A stretch of 64,000 bases of DNA from contig CAMAQR010000011.1 of NCBI GenBank assembly GCA_945860375.1, forward strand, positions 1-64,000, written 5' to 3'. This DNA is from Pseudorhodobacter antarcticus (GTDB taxonomy: Bacteria; Pseudomonadota; Alphaproteobacteria; Rhodobacterales; Rhodobacteraceae). Shown here piece by piece: positions 1 to 9,373 of the stretch. A program made the translations under genes and the position numbers. The notes beneath the pieces were generated by a model that was not told the DNA's origin, made no database searches, and saw only the letters and a list, made by a program, of their open reading frames with translations. How positions within the stretch are numbered: position 1 is the first letter of the stretch; each line of letters starts with the position of its first letter.

Positions 1-179
1 AGAAAAACCGGAAGGTCCAGATCGAACACGACGCCATCCTCTACAAGAAGCGTCACAAGATCGAGAACATGTTCGGGCGTCTGAAGGATTGGCGAAGGGT
101 GGCCATGCGCTTTGACAGGCGCGCTGACATCTTCCTGTCGGCCTGCGCCTTCGCCGCAATCGTCATGTTCTGGCTATGA
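1..179 (+). mobile_element. IS5-family transposase, C-terminal end only
   Basis: Reading from base 3, 58 codons stay open to the TGA at 177-179. The peptide has the closing signature of IS5-type DDE transposases: KKRHKIENMFGRLKD carries the family's catalytic glutamate, and the tail ends in AAIVMFWL. The N-terminal part lies outside the window, so it cannot be said whether the element is intact. Nothing else in the window looks like a mobile gene, so this is a lone insertion beside ordinary chromosomal genes. The family is clear; the exact IS group is not. Confidence 0.8.
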
Positions 180-192
180 GTCCTGAGCCTAA
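178..192. repeat. probable right terminal inverted repeat of the IS
   Basis: GAGTCCTGAGCCTAA overlaps the transposase stop codon. Many IS5-type elements of alphaproteobacteria end within a few bases of the transposase stop, in a terminal repeat that reads TTAGGCTCAGGACTC on the other strand. The left end is outside the window, so the pairing partner and target duplication cannot be checked here. Bases 193-311 after it show no gene. Confidence 0.5.
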
Positions 193-311
193 CTGAGTGG
201 CTGAAATTATGCCTTAGTGAAGCAAAAGAATACGCTTCAAAGGAAAGTTGAGCGCTGCCATGAGACATTAGCAGTTTGATTCCACATAAAAGGCATTGCT
301 GCCGACGCCCC

Positions 312-686
312 TCACCCCCGCTCAATCCCCTCCGCCGCCGCCGCCCGCAGCGCCCGCAGATCGGCGATGCTGGTTTCCAACTCGGCCAGTTGCGCCTCCA
401 GCGCTGCCAACTGACGGTCGGCCAGTTGCAGCCAGTTTTCCAGCTGCGGTTTGGTGCCCTTCTGGCGGTAAATCAGCAGCCATTGGCGGATTTCTTCCAG
501 CGAAAAGCCGAACCGTCGGCCGCGCAGGGTCAGGGTCAGGCGGGCCACTTCCCGCGGGCCATAAAACCGGGTGCGACCTTCCTTTTCGGGAGAAAGCAAC
601 TCGATATACTCGTAATAGCGCAGCGTGCGTGGCGTCACATCGAACTTGGCGCACATCTCTTTGAAGCTGAGACGGATATCGGACAT
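312..686 (-). CDS. MerR family transcriptional regulator
   Basis: This 124-residue protein is a DNA-binding regulator of the MerR family. Residues about 6-75 hold the winged helix-turn-helix, including [17 protein letters not shown] and the wing [12 protein letters not shown]. Residues about 82-118 form a leucine/alanine-rich heptad helix for dimerisation. There is no C-terminal effector domain and no metal-binding cysteine cluster (its single Cys is near residue 12), so the inducer is unknown. The ATG at 686 has GGGAGG upstream; an in-frame extension towards 1013 overlaps the divergent thioesterase gene and looks spurious. It is divergent from the two thioesterase genes and may control them; that is inference from position. 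Confidence 0.85.
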   Translation of the reverse strand: MSDIRLSFKEMCAKFDVTPRTLRYYEYIELLSPEKEGRTRFYGPREVARLTLTLRGRRFGFSLEEIRQWLLIYRQKGTKPQLENWLQLADRQLAALEAQLAELETSIADLRALRAAAAEGIERG

Positions 687-797
687 CGCGGTCCTCCCTG
701 CGTCAAGACTAGGGGCATGAGGCGCGGGGTGCAAGATTTCTGCGCGGGGCCTTGCGTCTGGCGGCCACTGCTTGAAGATGGCGGCAAAGAGGGACCC

Positions 798-1232
798 ATG
801 ACCGACATTCTGAAATTCGCGCGCCAGTTCATCGAGGCCATTCCCCATGCCGCCGCGATGGGGATGGAGTTGACGCAGTTGGGCGACGGGCGCGCCACCA
901 TCACCATGCCTTGGGACGCGCGGCTGGTGGGCGATCCCGAAACCGGGGTGCTGCACGGTGGCGCGGTGTCGGCGCTGATGGATACGGCATCGGGGGCAGC
1001 GGTGATGTGCCACCCGGCGGCACCGCGATCAACCGCGACGCTGGATTTGCGCATCGACTATATGCGCCCGGCCACGCCCGGGCAACGGGTGACAGCGCGG
1101 GCGGAATGCCATCATGTGACGCGGTCGGTCGCCTTCGTGCGGGTGACGGCCGTGGATGAGGATGAAAGCCGCCCGGTGGCGATGGGCACCGGGGCCTTCA
1201 CATTGGACCGGCCGATGGGGAGCGCGACATGA
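798..1232 (+). CDS. PaaI family thioesterase (hotdog fold)
   Basis: A 144-residue single-domain hotdog protein of the PaaI/YdiI type, expected to hydrolyse acyl- or aryl-CoA thioesters in the cytoplasm. The family motif is at residues 53-66, with HGG (53-55) and the acidic residue D62 in [10 protein letters not shown] second conserved stretch, [10 protein letters not shown], follows. The ATG at 798 sits after GAGGGA. The stop overlaps the start of the next gene by 4 bp (ATGA), so the two are translationally coupled. Substrate cannot be told from sequence. Confidence 0.88.
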   Translation: MTDILKFARQFIEAIPHAAAMGMELTQLGDGRATITMPWDARLVGDPETGVLHGGAVSALMDTASGAAVMCHPAAPRSTATLDLRIDYMRPATPGQRVTARAECHHVTRSVAFVRVTAVDEDESRPVAMGTGAFTLDRPMGSAT

Positions 1233-1735
1233 AGCGCCCGATGCCGGAGCCCGTGCAGGTGGTGAAATCGCGGCGCGATGCGGTGCTGGCGCAGCTGGTG
1301 GGCGGCGTGCCCTATATCCAGTTTCTGGGCATTCAGTTTGACCGCAGGGGCGATGAGTTGACGGCGGTGCTGCCGTTTGACCCCAAGCTGATCGGCAACC
1401 CATCGATCCCGGCCCTGCACGGCGGGGTCACGGCGGCGTTCCTTGAAGTGGCGGCGATCATCGAACTGTCATGGGCGACGCTGTGGGAAGATATGGAGGC
1501 GGGGCGGATGGACCCGGGATCAGTGGGTTCAGGCCCGCTGCATTTGCCGAAAACCATTGATTTTACAGTGGACTACCTGCGCGCCGGTCTGCCGCGCGAC
1601 GCCTATGCGCGGGCACGGGTGAACCGGTCGGGACGGCGCTATGCAAGCGTGCAGGTGGAGGCATGGCAGGACAACCGCGCCCGTCCCTTCGCGCTGGGCT
1701 CGGTGCATTTCCTGATGCCGGACGGGCCGGTTTAG
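1229..1735 (+). CDS. PaaI family thioesterase (second copy)
   Basis: A 168-residue hotdog thioesterase related to the upstream gene but clearly diverged. HGG is at residues 64-66 and the acidic position is E73 (FLEVAAI) rather than Asp. An insert after the central helix, around the phrase [14 protein letters not shown], makes it longer than its neighbour. Its start overlaps the previous stop. The tandem pair probably arose by old duplication and may form a mixed dimer or tetramer, which is conjecture. Substrate unknown. Confidence 0.85.
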   Translation: MKRPMPEPVQVVKSRRDAVLAQLVGGVPYIQFLGIQFDRRGDELTAVLPFDPKLIGNPSIPALHGGVTAAFLEVAAIIELSWATLWEDMEAGRMDPGSVGSGPLHLPKTIDFTVDYLRAGLPRDAYARARVNRSGRRYASVQVEAWQDNRARPFALGSVHFLMPDGPV

Positions 1736-1761
1736 CGATGTGATCTGCCCCGCCCGGTGGT

Positions 1762-1796
1762 GCCGTCGACAGAGGCATCGAGCCTCCGTCGACGGC
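1762..1796. terminator. strong hairpin after the thioesterase pair
   Basis: GCCGTCGAC at 1762-1770 pairs exactly with GTCGACGGC at 1788-1796, and after one mismatch the stem continues as GAGGC/GCCTC around the loop ATCGA. It lies 27 bases after the stop of the second thioesterase and between two convergent genes. The following T tract is short (TTTG), so it is a likely but not classical Rho-independent terminator. Confidence 0.6.
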
Positions 1797-1836
1797 TTTG
1801 GCGGCGGGTTTGCAGCGCTGCGGTTGTGGCCAAGAT

Positions 1837-1860
1837 GAGTATTTGTCAAAACAGCAATTT
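1837..1860 (+). repeat. dispersed repeat, short variant (copy 1)
   Basis: GAGTATTTG followed by TCAAAACAGCAATTT lies between the convergent thioesterase and TIGR02186 genes. It closely matches the copy at 36376-36408 (GAGTATTTGGAAAACAGCAA). Both look like short variants of the wider repeat whose core is GGATATTTGG (see 43711, 48741, 51773 and 57873). Confidence 0.5.
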
Positions 1861-1869
1861 GCGTGCGCG

Positions 1870-2646
1870 TCAGCGCTTCAGGTAACGGAACCCGGCCGAG
1901 GCGGCCCAGCCTGCCACGGCGGCCATCAGCAAAGAGATCACGCCGTAGATGAAGGGGCGTTCATGGGCAAGGTTGAACAGGAACTGTTCCAGCCCGGCCT
2001 TGCGCACGCCGATGATCCGTTCCTGAGTGTCGACCACATGGCCTTGGCGCAACAGGAAGATGCGGACGCGGTAGTTGCCTTCGGTCAGGTTGGCGGGCAG
2101 CACGACATCGGTGCGGAACAGCGTCTGCTCGACCAGTTGCACGCGGCCTTCGTCGACCCGGTAGCGGTCTTCTTTCTGACGGATGCGCAAAAGGGCGTCG
2201 ACGAAATCGGGAGCGTTTTCTGCCTCGGCTGCGATGCCCACGGCGCGGATGGCGCGTGGGATGGTGATGCTGTGACGCAGATCATCGGTGCTGGCCAAGA
2301 TCTCGGTCAGCGGGCCGGTGCTGGTGACGGCATAAAAACTGGGGGCGGCGTCGATGTTGACCGAGGCGGTGTTCAGCCAGATCCCCGCCAGCCGTTCCTT
2401 GCGCCGGATCACCAGCGGCAGGGCAGGACCTTGCACCGTGATGATCATTTCCAGCCGCGATGTTGTGGGCGCGGGTTCATCGCGTTTGACCGCGCCATAG
2501 ATCAAGATTTCCGAGCCGTCAAAGTTGGCGGTGATCGATACCCGGTTCTGGCTGAGGCCCGCCACGATCTTTTCGGGCACCTGAGCCGCGACTGGGGCCG
2601 CGACGGGGGCCGCCAACAGCAGCAGCGCAAGCACCAGCCGGATCAT
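1870..2646 (-). CDS. TIGR02186 family membrane protein
   Basis: A 258-residue exported protein. Residues 1-22 form a signal peptide rich in Leu/Ala ending near PVAAQ. A long beta-rich periplasmic region follows. Residues about 228-253 (FIYGVISLLMAAVAGWAASAGF) make a single C-terminal membrane anchor, then FRYLKR. The family is known mainly as the partner of TauE/SafE permeases in Rhodobacterales; its biochemical role is not established. The ATG at 2646 overlaps the stop of the permease gene by 4 bp, so the two proteins are made together and probably work together. Confidence 0.82.
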   Translation of the reverse strand: MIRLVLALLLLAAPVAAPVAAQVPEKIVAGLSQNRVSITANFDGSEILIYGAVKRDEPAPTTSRLEMIITVQGPALPLVIRRKERLAGIWLNTASVNIDAAPSFYAVTSTGPLTEILASTDDLRHSITIPRAIRAVGIAAEAENAPDFVDALLRIRQKEDRYRVDEGRVQLVEQTLFRTDVVLPANLTEGNYRVRIFLLRQGHVVDTQERIIGVRKAGLEQFLFNLAHERPFIYGVISLLMAAVAGWAASAGFRYLKR

Positions 2647-3569
2647 GGCATCATCCCCGGCATCACCGAAAAGATCTCGGAGGGTTGCAACAGCAGGTCC
2701 AGCGCGATCTTGAAGCTGACCGTCAGCACCATCAGCGCCAGCAGGATCCGCAGCTGTTCCGCCTTCAGCCGCACACCGACGGTGGTGCCAATCTGCGCCC
2801 CGATCACCCCGCCGATGATCAGCAAAAACGCCAGCAGCATATCCACCGTCTGGCTGTTGATGGCGTGCATGATGGTGGTGAAGCCGGTGACAAAGATGAT
2901 CTGGAACAGCGAGGTGCCGATCACCACTTTGGTCGGCATCCCCAGCAGGTAAATCATCGCGGGCACAAGGATAAAGCCACCGCCCACCCCCATGATCGCC
3001 GCCAACAGACCCACGATCGCCCCCACCAGCAGCGGCGGCAGCACCGAGATGTAAAGCCCGGACGCGCGGAACTTCATCTTCAGCGGCAGCCCATGCACCC
3101 ATGTGTGAACATGTGACCGCCGCACCGGAGCCGCCGCGCCCGCGCGCCGCGCCCGCAGCAGCGCCCGCGCGCTTTCGACGAACATCAGGCTGCCGATCAG
3201 GCCCAGAAACACCACATAGGACAGCTGCACGAACAGATCAATTTGCCCCAGCGCCGTCATCCAGGCAAACACCTGCACACCGATCCATGACCCCACCAGA
3301 CCGCCCACCAGCAGCACGGTGCCCATGCGAAAATCGACGGCCTTGCGCTTCAACTGCGCCAACACGCCCGATATTGACGAGGCCACCACCTGATTGGCAC
3401 CCGTCGCCACGGCCACACCCGGAGGCACGCCGATGAACAGCAGCAGGGGCGTGATCAGAAAGCCGCCGCCCACGCCGAACATACCCGACAAAAAGCCGAC
3501 AATCCCGCCCAATCCCAAAAGGATAAAGGCGTTGATCGAAACCTCGGCGATGGGGAGGTAAAGTTGCAT
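2643..3569 (-). CDS. TauE/SafE (TSUP) family permease
   Basis: A 308-residue inner-membrane permease with the two-repeat architecture of the TSUP family. The first repeat has GMFGVGGGFLITPLLLF near residues 29-45 and the second has AAIMGVGGGFILVPAMIYL near residues 189-207. Members export sulfite, sulfoacetate or other small organic anions; the substrate here is not evident. It precedes and overlaps the TIGR02186 gene. A charged loop rich in Arg/Ala (ARRAGAAAPVRRS) separates the repeats. There is no strong ribosome site before the ATG at 3569, so the start is slightly uncertain. Confidence 0.87.
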   Translation of the reverse strand: MQLYLPIAEVSINAFILLGLGGIVGFLSGMFGVGGGFLITPLLLFIGVPPGVAVATGANQVVASSISGVLAQLKRKAVDFRMGTVLLVGGLVGSWIGVQVFAWMTALGQIDLFVQLSYVVFLGLIGSLMFVESARALLRARRAGAAAPVRRSHVHTWVHGLPLKMKFRASGLYISVLPPLLVGAIVGLLAAIMGVGGGFILVPAMIYLLGMPTKVVIGTSLFQIIFVTGFTTIMHAINSQTVDMLLAFLLIIGGVIGAQIGTTVGVRLKAEQLRILLALMVLTVSFKIALDLLLQPSEIFSVMPGMMP

Positions 3570-3644
3570 GGCCGAAGCCCATTAAGGGAGGGGATTTTCA
3601 AAGCCATGCGCGTCTTTGCGGGTGATGTCAAACCTTGGTCGCGC

Positions 3645-4451
3645 TTATGCCCGCCCGCGCAGAAAATGCCGCAGCACCTGTTCCAGTTTCGCCGCACCCA
3701 AGGGGGCCATGGCCTTGGTGTGTTCGTGGCTGATTTGCTCGTCCGACAGCCCGGCGGCCATATTGGTGATGGTGGAAATCGCCGCCACATTCAGGCCAAG
3801 AAACCGCGCAAGGATCACTTCGGGCACTGTGGACATGCCCACCGCATCGCCACCCAATATCTTGATGGCGCGAATCTCGGCGGGGGTTTCAAAGGATGGC
3901 CCCGAATACCACGCATAAACGCCTTCCGGCAGGGCGACGCCGACCGCCTGCGCCGATGCACGCAAAGCCGCGCGCAGATCGGGGTCATGCGCTGTGGTCA
4001 TCGGCACGAAACGGGCGTCGGTCTTTTCGCCGATCAGCGGGTTCAGGCCGGAAAAGTTGATGTGATCCGACAGCAGCATCAGATCGCCGGGGCGAATGTC
4101 GGGTCGCAGCGACCCCGCCGCATTGGTGGCAATCAGTGCGCCTGCACCCAATGCCTTTAGCACCGTCAGGGGCAGGCGCATGGCAGATGGGTTTCCGTTT
4201 TCATAGTAATGCTCGCGCGCGCCGAAGACCGCCACGCGCACGCCCTCAAGGGTCCCGATCACCAGATTCGGGTTGTGGCCGGACACGCCGATATGCGGGA
4301 AACCGGGCAGGTCGGCGTAGGGTATCTGCACGCCATCCACCGCGCCCGCCAGATCGCCCAGACCTGACCCCAAGATCAGGCCGAACTGCACCGGGGCAGC
4401 GCCTGCGCGTGAGTGGATCAGGGTCACAAGATCGTCAACGTTCTTTGACAT
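3645..4451 (-). CDS. purine nucleoside phosphorylase, trimeric type
   Basis: This cytoplasmic 268-residue enzyme cleaves purine nucleosides with phosphate to the free base and ribose 1-phosphate. Motifs of the trimeric (PunA/XapA) class are all visible: GSGLGD at 29-34 and HYYENG at 81-86 for phosphate, GPSFETPAEI at 184-193, DAVGMSTVPE at 202-211, and TNMAAG at 229-234 with the base-contacting Asn230. Its start lies inside the end of the upstream permease gene (17-bp overlap), placing it last in the nucleoside-uptake operon. It therefore probably processes the imported nucleosides. Guanosine/inosine versus xanthosine preference is not certain. Confidence 0.9.
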   Translation of the reverse strand: MSKNVDDLVTLIHSRAGAAPVQFGLILGSGLGDLAGAVDGVQIPYADLPGFPHIGVSGHNPNLVIGTLEGVRVAVFGAREHYYENGNPSAMRLPLTVLKALGAGALIATNAAGSLRPDIRPGDLMLLSDHINFSGLNPLIGEKTDARFVPMTTAHDPDLRAALRASAQAVGVALPEGVYAWYSGPSFETPAEIRAIKILGGDAVGMSTVPEVILARFLGLNVAAISTITNMAAGLSDEQISHEHTKAMAPLGAAKLEQVLRHFLRGRA

Positions 4452-5406
4452 AGGCTTCGCCTCCGGCACGTGGGGGGATGGCTTTGCCGACAAGACCCGC
4501 CAGCACAACCACCGTCAGAATATAGGGCAGCGCATCCAGCAGGGGCACCGGCACCGACAGGCCCACGGTTTTCTCGATCACATCGGGGCGCAGGGCCAGT
4601 GCTTGCAGAAACCCGAACAGCAGGGTGGCATACAGGCAATACCAAGGCCGCCACTTGGCAAATATCAGCGCCGCCAAAGCGATGTAACCGCGCCCTGCCG
4701 TCATCTCACGCCCAAACCCGGCTTGCAGACCCGTGGCCATATAGGCCCCGGCCAAGCCGCAAAGAACGCCCGTAATCAGCACCGCAGAATAGCGCAGCCG
4801 CACCACCGACACGCCCGCTGTATCCACCGAGGCCGGGTTTTCGCCCACCGCCCGCAGCCGCAGGCCGAACCGGGTGCGAAACAGCACCCACCACGAAATC
4901 GGCACCAACAGCAGCGCGACATAGACCAGAATCGTGTGGCCCGACAGGACATCGGCATACAGCGGCCCCAGAACCGGCACGCTGCGCAAGCTGTCGGCAA
5001 AGGGCAAATGCACCTCGGAAAACCGCGCAGCACCCGACAAAGGGGCCGTCCGCCCGCCTTGGCCAAACAGATCCTGCGCGATCAGCACGGTAATCCCCGA
5101 GGCCACAAAGTTCAGCGCAACCCCCGCAATCAACTGATTGCCCCGGAAGGTGATCGACGCCAAGCCATGCACCAGCGCAAACAGCATCGACCCGGCGATG
5201 CCCGCCATCAGCCCGATCCACACCGACCCGGTCAGGGCCGCCACCGCTGCCGAGCTCATCGCGGCCATCAGCATCTTGCCTTCCAGCCCGATGTCAAACA
5301 CCCCCGCGCGTTCAGAATACAGGCCCGCAAGGCAGGCCAGCAGCAAGGGCGTCGCCAGCCGCAACGTCGTGTCCAGCAATTGCATCAAGGTTGCGTAATC
5401 CATCAT
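4435..5406 (-). CDS. nucleoside-type ABC transporter permease 2
   Basis: A 323-residue polytopic permease of the branched-chain/ribose superfamily, as found in BMP-dependent nucleoside importers (NupQ-like). It has about eight to ten hydrophobic segments and the coupling loop around GENPASVDTAGVSV, which contacts the ATPase. It shares 4 bp with the upstream permease gene and 17 bp with the phosphorylase gene. With the genes at 5403-9181 it forms a complete importer. Confidence 0.87.
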   Translation of the reverse strand: MMDYATLMQLLDTTLRLATPLLLACLAGLYSERAGVFDIGLEGKMLMAAMSSAAVAALTGSVWIGLMAGIAGSMLFALVHGLASITFRGNQLIAGVALNFVASGITVLIAQDLFGQGGRTAPLSGAARFSEVHLPFADSLRSVPVLGPLYADVLSGHTILVYVALLLVPISWWVLFRTRFGLRLRAVGENPASVDTAGVSVVRLRYSAVLITGVLCGLAGAYMATGLQAGFGREMTAGRGYIALAALIFAKWRPWYCLYATLLFGFLQALALRPDVIEKTVGLSVPVPLLDALPYILTVVVLAGLVGKAIPPRAGGEAYVKER

Positions 5407-6542
5407 GCAACCCCTTTACGGCGAAAGAACACGCCCAGCATCATCCGCACCATCTGATCCAGCGCGCCCGTGAACAAGATCACCAAGCCCTGCACCACAG
5501 TGCGCAGCTCAATCGGGATGGATGTCCACAGCCCCAATTCCGCCCCGCCCTGATACAGGAACCCGAACAGGATGGCCGCCAGAAACACCCCCACCGGATG
5601 ATTGCGCCCCATCAGCGCCACCGCGATGCCAATGAACCCCGCCCCTTCAGCCGAGTTTTGCAACAGCCGTTCAGATTCGCCCATCACATTGTTGATCGCC
5701 ATCATCCCCGACAGCGCACCCGAAATCAGCATCGCCACCATGATGATCTTGAACGGCGAAATCCCGGCATAGGCGGCGGCCTTTTCCGATTTGCCAAAGG
5801 CCCGGATCTCATAGCCCAACCGCGTCCGCCACAGCAGCGCCCAGACCACGAAACAGGCGGCAATGGCGACAAAGAAGGTCACGTTTGCGGGCACCTTTTC
5901 GTACACCTGCATCCCATCTGCGCCCAGTTTCGCCAAACCATCCGCCCCGGTCTTGGCGAACAGGTTTTGCAAAAGCGGAATGTCATGAAACTGCGGCAGC
6001 TTGGTGCCTTCGGGGAACCGGGCCGAGGCCGGGTCCATCTGCCCAGCGGGTTTCAGCACCGATACCAACAGGTAAATCAGCAAAGCCGCCGCGATATAGT
6101 TGAACATGATGGTGGTGATCACGATATGGCTGCCGCGTTTGGCCTGCAACCATGCCGGGATCGCCGCCCAAGCCGCGCCAAACAGCGCCGCCCCCAGCGT
6201 CGCCGCCAACAGCGCCAAGGTCCAGTGTGGCCAAGGCAGGGCCAGACAGACCAAAGCCACGCCCAGCCCGCCCAACTGCGCCTGCCCCTCACCGCCAATG
6301 TTGAACAGCCCGCCGTGGAAGGCGACCGTGACCGCGAGCCCGGTGAACATAAAGCTGGTGGCATAGTAAAGCGTGTAGCCCCAGGCATAGGGCGACCCCA
6401 AAGCACCCTCGACCATCACCGAAAGCGCCTCCATCGGGCTTTGGCCGATCGACAGCAGCACCAGGGCCGAAACAACCGCCGCAAGCAGCAGGCTGATCAG
6501 CGGCACCAGAACCACATCGGCCCATGTTGGCAATTTGGTCAT
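5403..6542 (-). CDS. nucleoside-type ABC transporter permease 1
   Basis: A 379-residue inner-membrane permease, NupP-like, the first of the two permeases. Membrane segments fill residues 12-35 and 59 onward. A periplasmic insertion (about residues 165-220, with FPEGTKLPQFHDIPLL) is typical of this subfamily. The coupling helix is FGKSEKAAAYAGISPF. The start overlaps the ATPase stop and the stop overlaps the next permease, so translation of the whole operon is coupled. Confidence 0.87.
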   Translation of the reverse strand: MTKLPTWADVVLVPLISLLLAAVVSALVLLSIGQSPMEALSVMVEGALGSPYAWGYTLYYATSFMFTGLAVTVAFHGGLFNIGGEGQAQLGGLGVALVCLALPWPHWTLALLAATLGAALFGAAWAAIPAWLQAKRGSHIVITTIMFNYIAAALLIYLLVSVLKPAGQMDPASARFPEGTKLPQFHDIPLLQNLFAKTGADGLAKLGADGMQVYEKVPANVTFFVAIAACFVVWALLWRTRLGYEIRAFGKSEKAAAYAGISPFKIIMVAMLISGALSGMMAINNVMGESERLLQNSAEGAGFIGIAVALMGRNHPVGVFLAAILFGFLYQGGAELGLWTSIPIELRTVVQGLVILFTGALDQMVRMMLGVFFRRKGVA

Positions 6543-8080
6543 GCGCTTGGCCCCCCATTCATCCCGGCCATCAGCATGCCAAGTTCGCGTTCGTTGGTGG
6601 TTTCGGGGTCGCGGTAGCCCATCAGCCGCCCGTCAAACATCACGGCAATGCGGTCGGAAAGGGACATGATTTCATCAAGTTCCACTGACACCAGCAGGAT
6701 TGCCTTGCCCGCATCACGCATCGCCACAATCTGTTTGTGGATGAACTCGACCGCGCCGATATCGACGCCCCGCGTCGGTTGACCGATCAGCAGCAGGTCG
6801 GGGTTGCTTTCCATTTCTCGCGCCACCACGATCTTTTGCTGATTGCCACCCGAGAAATTCTTGGCTGCCAGCGCCGGGATCGGCGGGCGCACATCATAGG
6901 TGGCCATCTTTTTTTCGGTGTCCGCCCACACCGCGTCATTGTCCATGAACAGCGCGTTCTTCTGGTACTGCGGGGCGTTGTGATACCCAAACGCCATATT
7001 CTCCCAGGCCGCGAAATCCATGATCAGACCCAGCGCTTGCCGGTCTTCTGGCACATGGGCGACGCCCGCCTCGCGCCGGCTGCGCCCGTTGGCCTGCGAC
7101 CCGGTCAGCGGCAGCGCCACCCCGTTCAGCACGATCGCCCCGGTCGCCCGCGCAATGCCGCCCAAAGCTGCCAGCAGTTCGGACTGCCCATTGCCCGCCA
7201 CCCCCGCGATGCCCAAAATCTCACCGGCGCGGATGTCGAAAGACACACCTTTCAGCCGTGTCACCCCGTGTTCATCCTTCACCGTCAAGTCCTTGACCGA
7301 CAGCACCACCGCGCCCGGCGTCGCAGGCCCCTTGTCAACTTCCAGCAACACCTTGCGGCCCACCATCAACTCGGCCAGCGATTCAGGGCTGGACTCGGCG
7401 GTTTTCACCGTGCCCACCATGGTGCCGCGCCGCATGACTGACACGTTATCGGTGGCCTCCATGATCTCGCGCAGTTTATGGGTGATCAGGATGATGGTCT
7501 TGCCCTGATCGCGCAGGCCCTTGAGGATGCGGAACAAATGATCTGCTTCAGCCGGAGTCAGAACCCCCGTCGGTTCATCCAGAATCAGAATCTCGGCCTG
7601 ACGGTACAAAGCCTTCAGGATTTCGACCCGTTGCTGATGCCCCACCGACAGATCTTCGATCAGCGCATCAGGGTCGACGTCCAATTCATATTCCCGCGCC
7701 AAATCGGTCAGCACACGGCGCGCCTTGGCCAGCGATGAGTTCAGCAAAGCGCCCTCTTCGGCGCCGAGCACAACATTCTCCAAAACCGTGAAATTCTGCA
7801 CCAGTTTGAAATGCTGAAACACCATACCAATGCCGGCGCGGATGGCGCTCTGGCTGTCGGGAATGGCGGTGGGAGTGCCGTTGATCAAGATCTGCCCGGC
7901 GTCGGCTTTGTAAAACCCATACAAAATGGACATCAACGTCGATTTGCCGGCACCATTTTCGCCGATGATGCCATGGATGGTGCCGCGCGGCACCTGCACG
8001 TTGATATCCTTGTTGGCTTGAACCGTGCCAAAGGCCTTGGAAATGCCCTTCAACTCTATCGCAAACTGGGCGTCGCCCAT
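6539..8080 (-). CDS. nucleoside-type ABC transporter ATPase (two NBDs)
   Basis: A 513-residue cytoplasmic protein with two fused nucleotide-binding domains, as in RbsA, XylG and NupO. The first domain has Walker A GENGAGKST near residue 40, signature LSVGHQQRVEI and Walker B ILILDEPTG. The second has the altered Walker A GVAGNGQSE and signature FSGGNQQK, as usual for the family. The ATG at 8080 follows GGGGAG. A 105-base gap containing a hairpin separates it from the binding-protein gene upstream. Confidence 0.9.
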   Translation of the reverse strand: MGDAQFAIELKGISKAFGTVQANKDINVQVPRGTIHGIIGENGAGKSTLMSILYGFYKADAGQILINGTPTAIPDSQSAIRAGIGMVFQHFKLVQNFTVLENVVLGAEEGALLNSSLAKARRVLTDLAREYELDVDPDALIEDLSVGHQQRVEILKALYRQAEILILDEPTGVLTPAEADHLFRILKGLRDQGKTIILITHKLREIMEATDNVSVMRRGTMVGTVKTAESSPESLAELMVGRKVLLEVDKGPATPGAVVLSVKDLTVKDEHGVTRLKGVSFDIRAGEILGIAGVAGNGQSELLAALGGIARATGAIVLNGVALPLTGSQANGRSRREAGVAHVPEDRQALGLIMDFAAWENMAFGYHNAPQYQKNALFMDNDAVWADTEKKMATYDVRPPIPALAAKNFSGGNQQKIVVAREMESNPDLLLIGQPTRGVDIGAVEFIHKQIVAMRDAGKAILLVSVELDEIMSLSDRIAVMFDGRLMGYRDPETTNERELGMLMAGMNGGPSA

Positions 8081-8134
8081 GCGGTCACTCCCCTTTGTCC
8101 CGCCCGTCCGCTGAAGCGGCTTCGTTTCGGCTTA

Positions 8135-8166
8135 AAAACGTGCCGCGCCCATCACAGGCGCGGCAC
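8135..8166 (-). terminator. hairpin terminator/attenuator after the binding-protein gene
   Basis: On the minus strand, GTGCCGCGCC pairs exactly with GGCGCGGCAC (8157-8166 and 8140-8149) around a 7-base loop, then reads GTTTTTAAG. This is a Rho-independent terminator placed between the BMP binding-protein gene and the ATPase gene. The likely effect is that most transcripts stop after the abundant binding protein and some read through into the transporter genes. Confidence 0.72.
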
Positions 8167-8185
8167 AGATCAGACCCGTGGGGTC

Positions 8186-9181
8186 TTAGAACGTCGCGGC
8201 CGGGCAGGTTTCGTCCGACATGTAGTCATGCACGACCAACTCGCCCGATTTGATCTTTTCGGCAGCCGCATCGACGGTGGCCTTCATTTCCGCGGTCACA
8301 AGCGCTGCGTTGTTTTCGTCCATCGCATAGTCCACGCCGCCCGATTTCAGGTCCATGACCGAAAAGCCGGGGGTCAGCGCTTCGCCTTCGGTGAAGGCCG
8401 CGTATACCGCGTTGTCGACGCGCTTCAACATCGAGGTCAGAACCTTGCCCGGATGCATGCCGTTCTGGTTGCTGTCGACGCCGATCGACAGGATGCCTTC
8501 ATCCGCCGCCGCTTGCAAAACACCAACGCCGGTGCCGCCAGCCGCTGCATAGATCACGTCAGCGCCTTGGGCCTTTTGGGCCTTGGCCAGTTCAGCCCCT
8601 TTGACCGGATCGTTCCATGCCGAAGGCGTGGTGCCGGTCATGTTCAGGATCACGGTCGCATCCGGCTTCACAGCCAGGACGCCCTGCGCATAGCCGCAAC
8701 CAAAGCGGCGGATCAGCGGAATATCCATGCCGCCGATGAAGCCAACGGTGTTGGTCTTGGACGCAAGGCCCGCCATCATGCCGACCAGATACGAGCCCTG
8801 ATCCTCGGTAAAGACCACCGATTTCACGTTGGGCTGATCCACAACCATGTCGATGATGCCAAACTTGGTGTCCGGGAAGTCAGGGGCCACGGTCGCCAGC
8901 ACGTCACCAAAGGCAAAGCCGGTCATGATGATCGGGTTTGCGCCGGATTCAGCCAAGCGGCGCAGAGCCTGCTCACGCTGGGCTTCGGACTGCATTTCCA
9001 GCTCTTTGTAGGTGCCGCCGGTTTCTTTGGCCCAACGCTCGGCGCCGTTGAAGGCGGCTTCGTTGAAGGATTTGTCGAATTTGCCGCCAAGGTCAAAGAT
9101 GATGGCGGGTTCAGCAGCAGCGATACCAGCGGTCAGCGCCAAAGTGGCGGCTGCACCCAGCAAGTGTTTCATCAGGGTCAT
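8186..9181 (-). CDS. BMP family nucleoside-binding lipoprotein/periplasmic protein
   Basis: A 331-residue exported binding protein of the BMP (basic membrane protein, PnrA-like) family, which captures purine nucleosides for ABC import. Residues 1-24 are a signal peptide ending ...AGIAAAEP; no lipobox cysteine is seen, so it is probably soluble in the periplasm. Conserved landmarks are FDLGGKFDKSFNEAAF after cleavage, GFAFGD, GFIGGMDIPLI and YAAAGGTGVGV. The ATG at 9181 is preceded by GGGAG. First gene of the operon ending in the phosphorylase. Confidence 0.88.
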   Translation of the reverse strand: MTLMKHLLGAAATLALTAGIAAAEPAIIFDLGGKFDKSFNEAAFNGAERWAKETGGTYKELEMQSEAQREQALRRLAESGANPIIMTGFAFGDVLATVAPDFPDTKFGIIDMVVDQPNVKSVVFTEDQGSYLVGMMAGLASKTNTVGFIGGMDIPLIRRFGCGYAQGVLAVKPDATVILNMTGTTPSAWNDPVKGAELAKAQKAQGADVIYAAAGGTGVGVLQAAADEGILSIGVDSNQNGMHPGKVLTSMLKRVDNAVYAAFTEGEALTPGFSVMDLKSGGVDYAMDENNAALVTAEMKATVDAAAEKIKSGELVVHDYMSDETCPAATF

Positions 9182-9373
9182 GGTTTTCTCCCGGTTTCAA
9201 ATGCGTCTACTTGCTTGTCCATGGCCCAAGCGTGGCCAGTCGCGGCAAGATCGTCGCCAATTTAGGGCGAAGCTTTGGCGGGGGGTCAACAGGAATCTGA
9301 TGCAAGCGCAGTGGCGTTTTATCTGGCGATAAAAAACAGACCGCATGGTCAGTAATTGGACTTCAATTGGTAT

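Noticed and set aside
9313..9368. Weak inverted repeats before the BMP gene (GTTTTATC/GATAAAA and AATTG/CAATT)
   Set aside because: Short AT-rich arms of this kind arise by chance; neither matches a purine regulator site I know.
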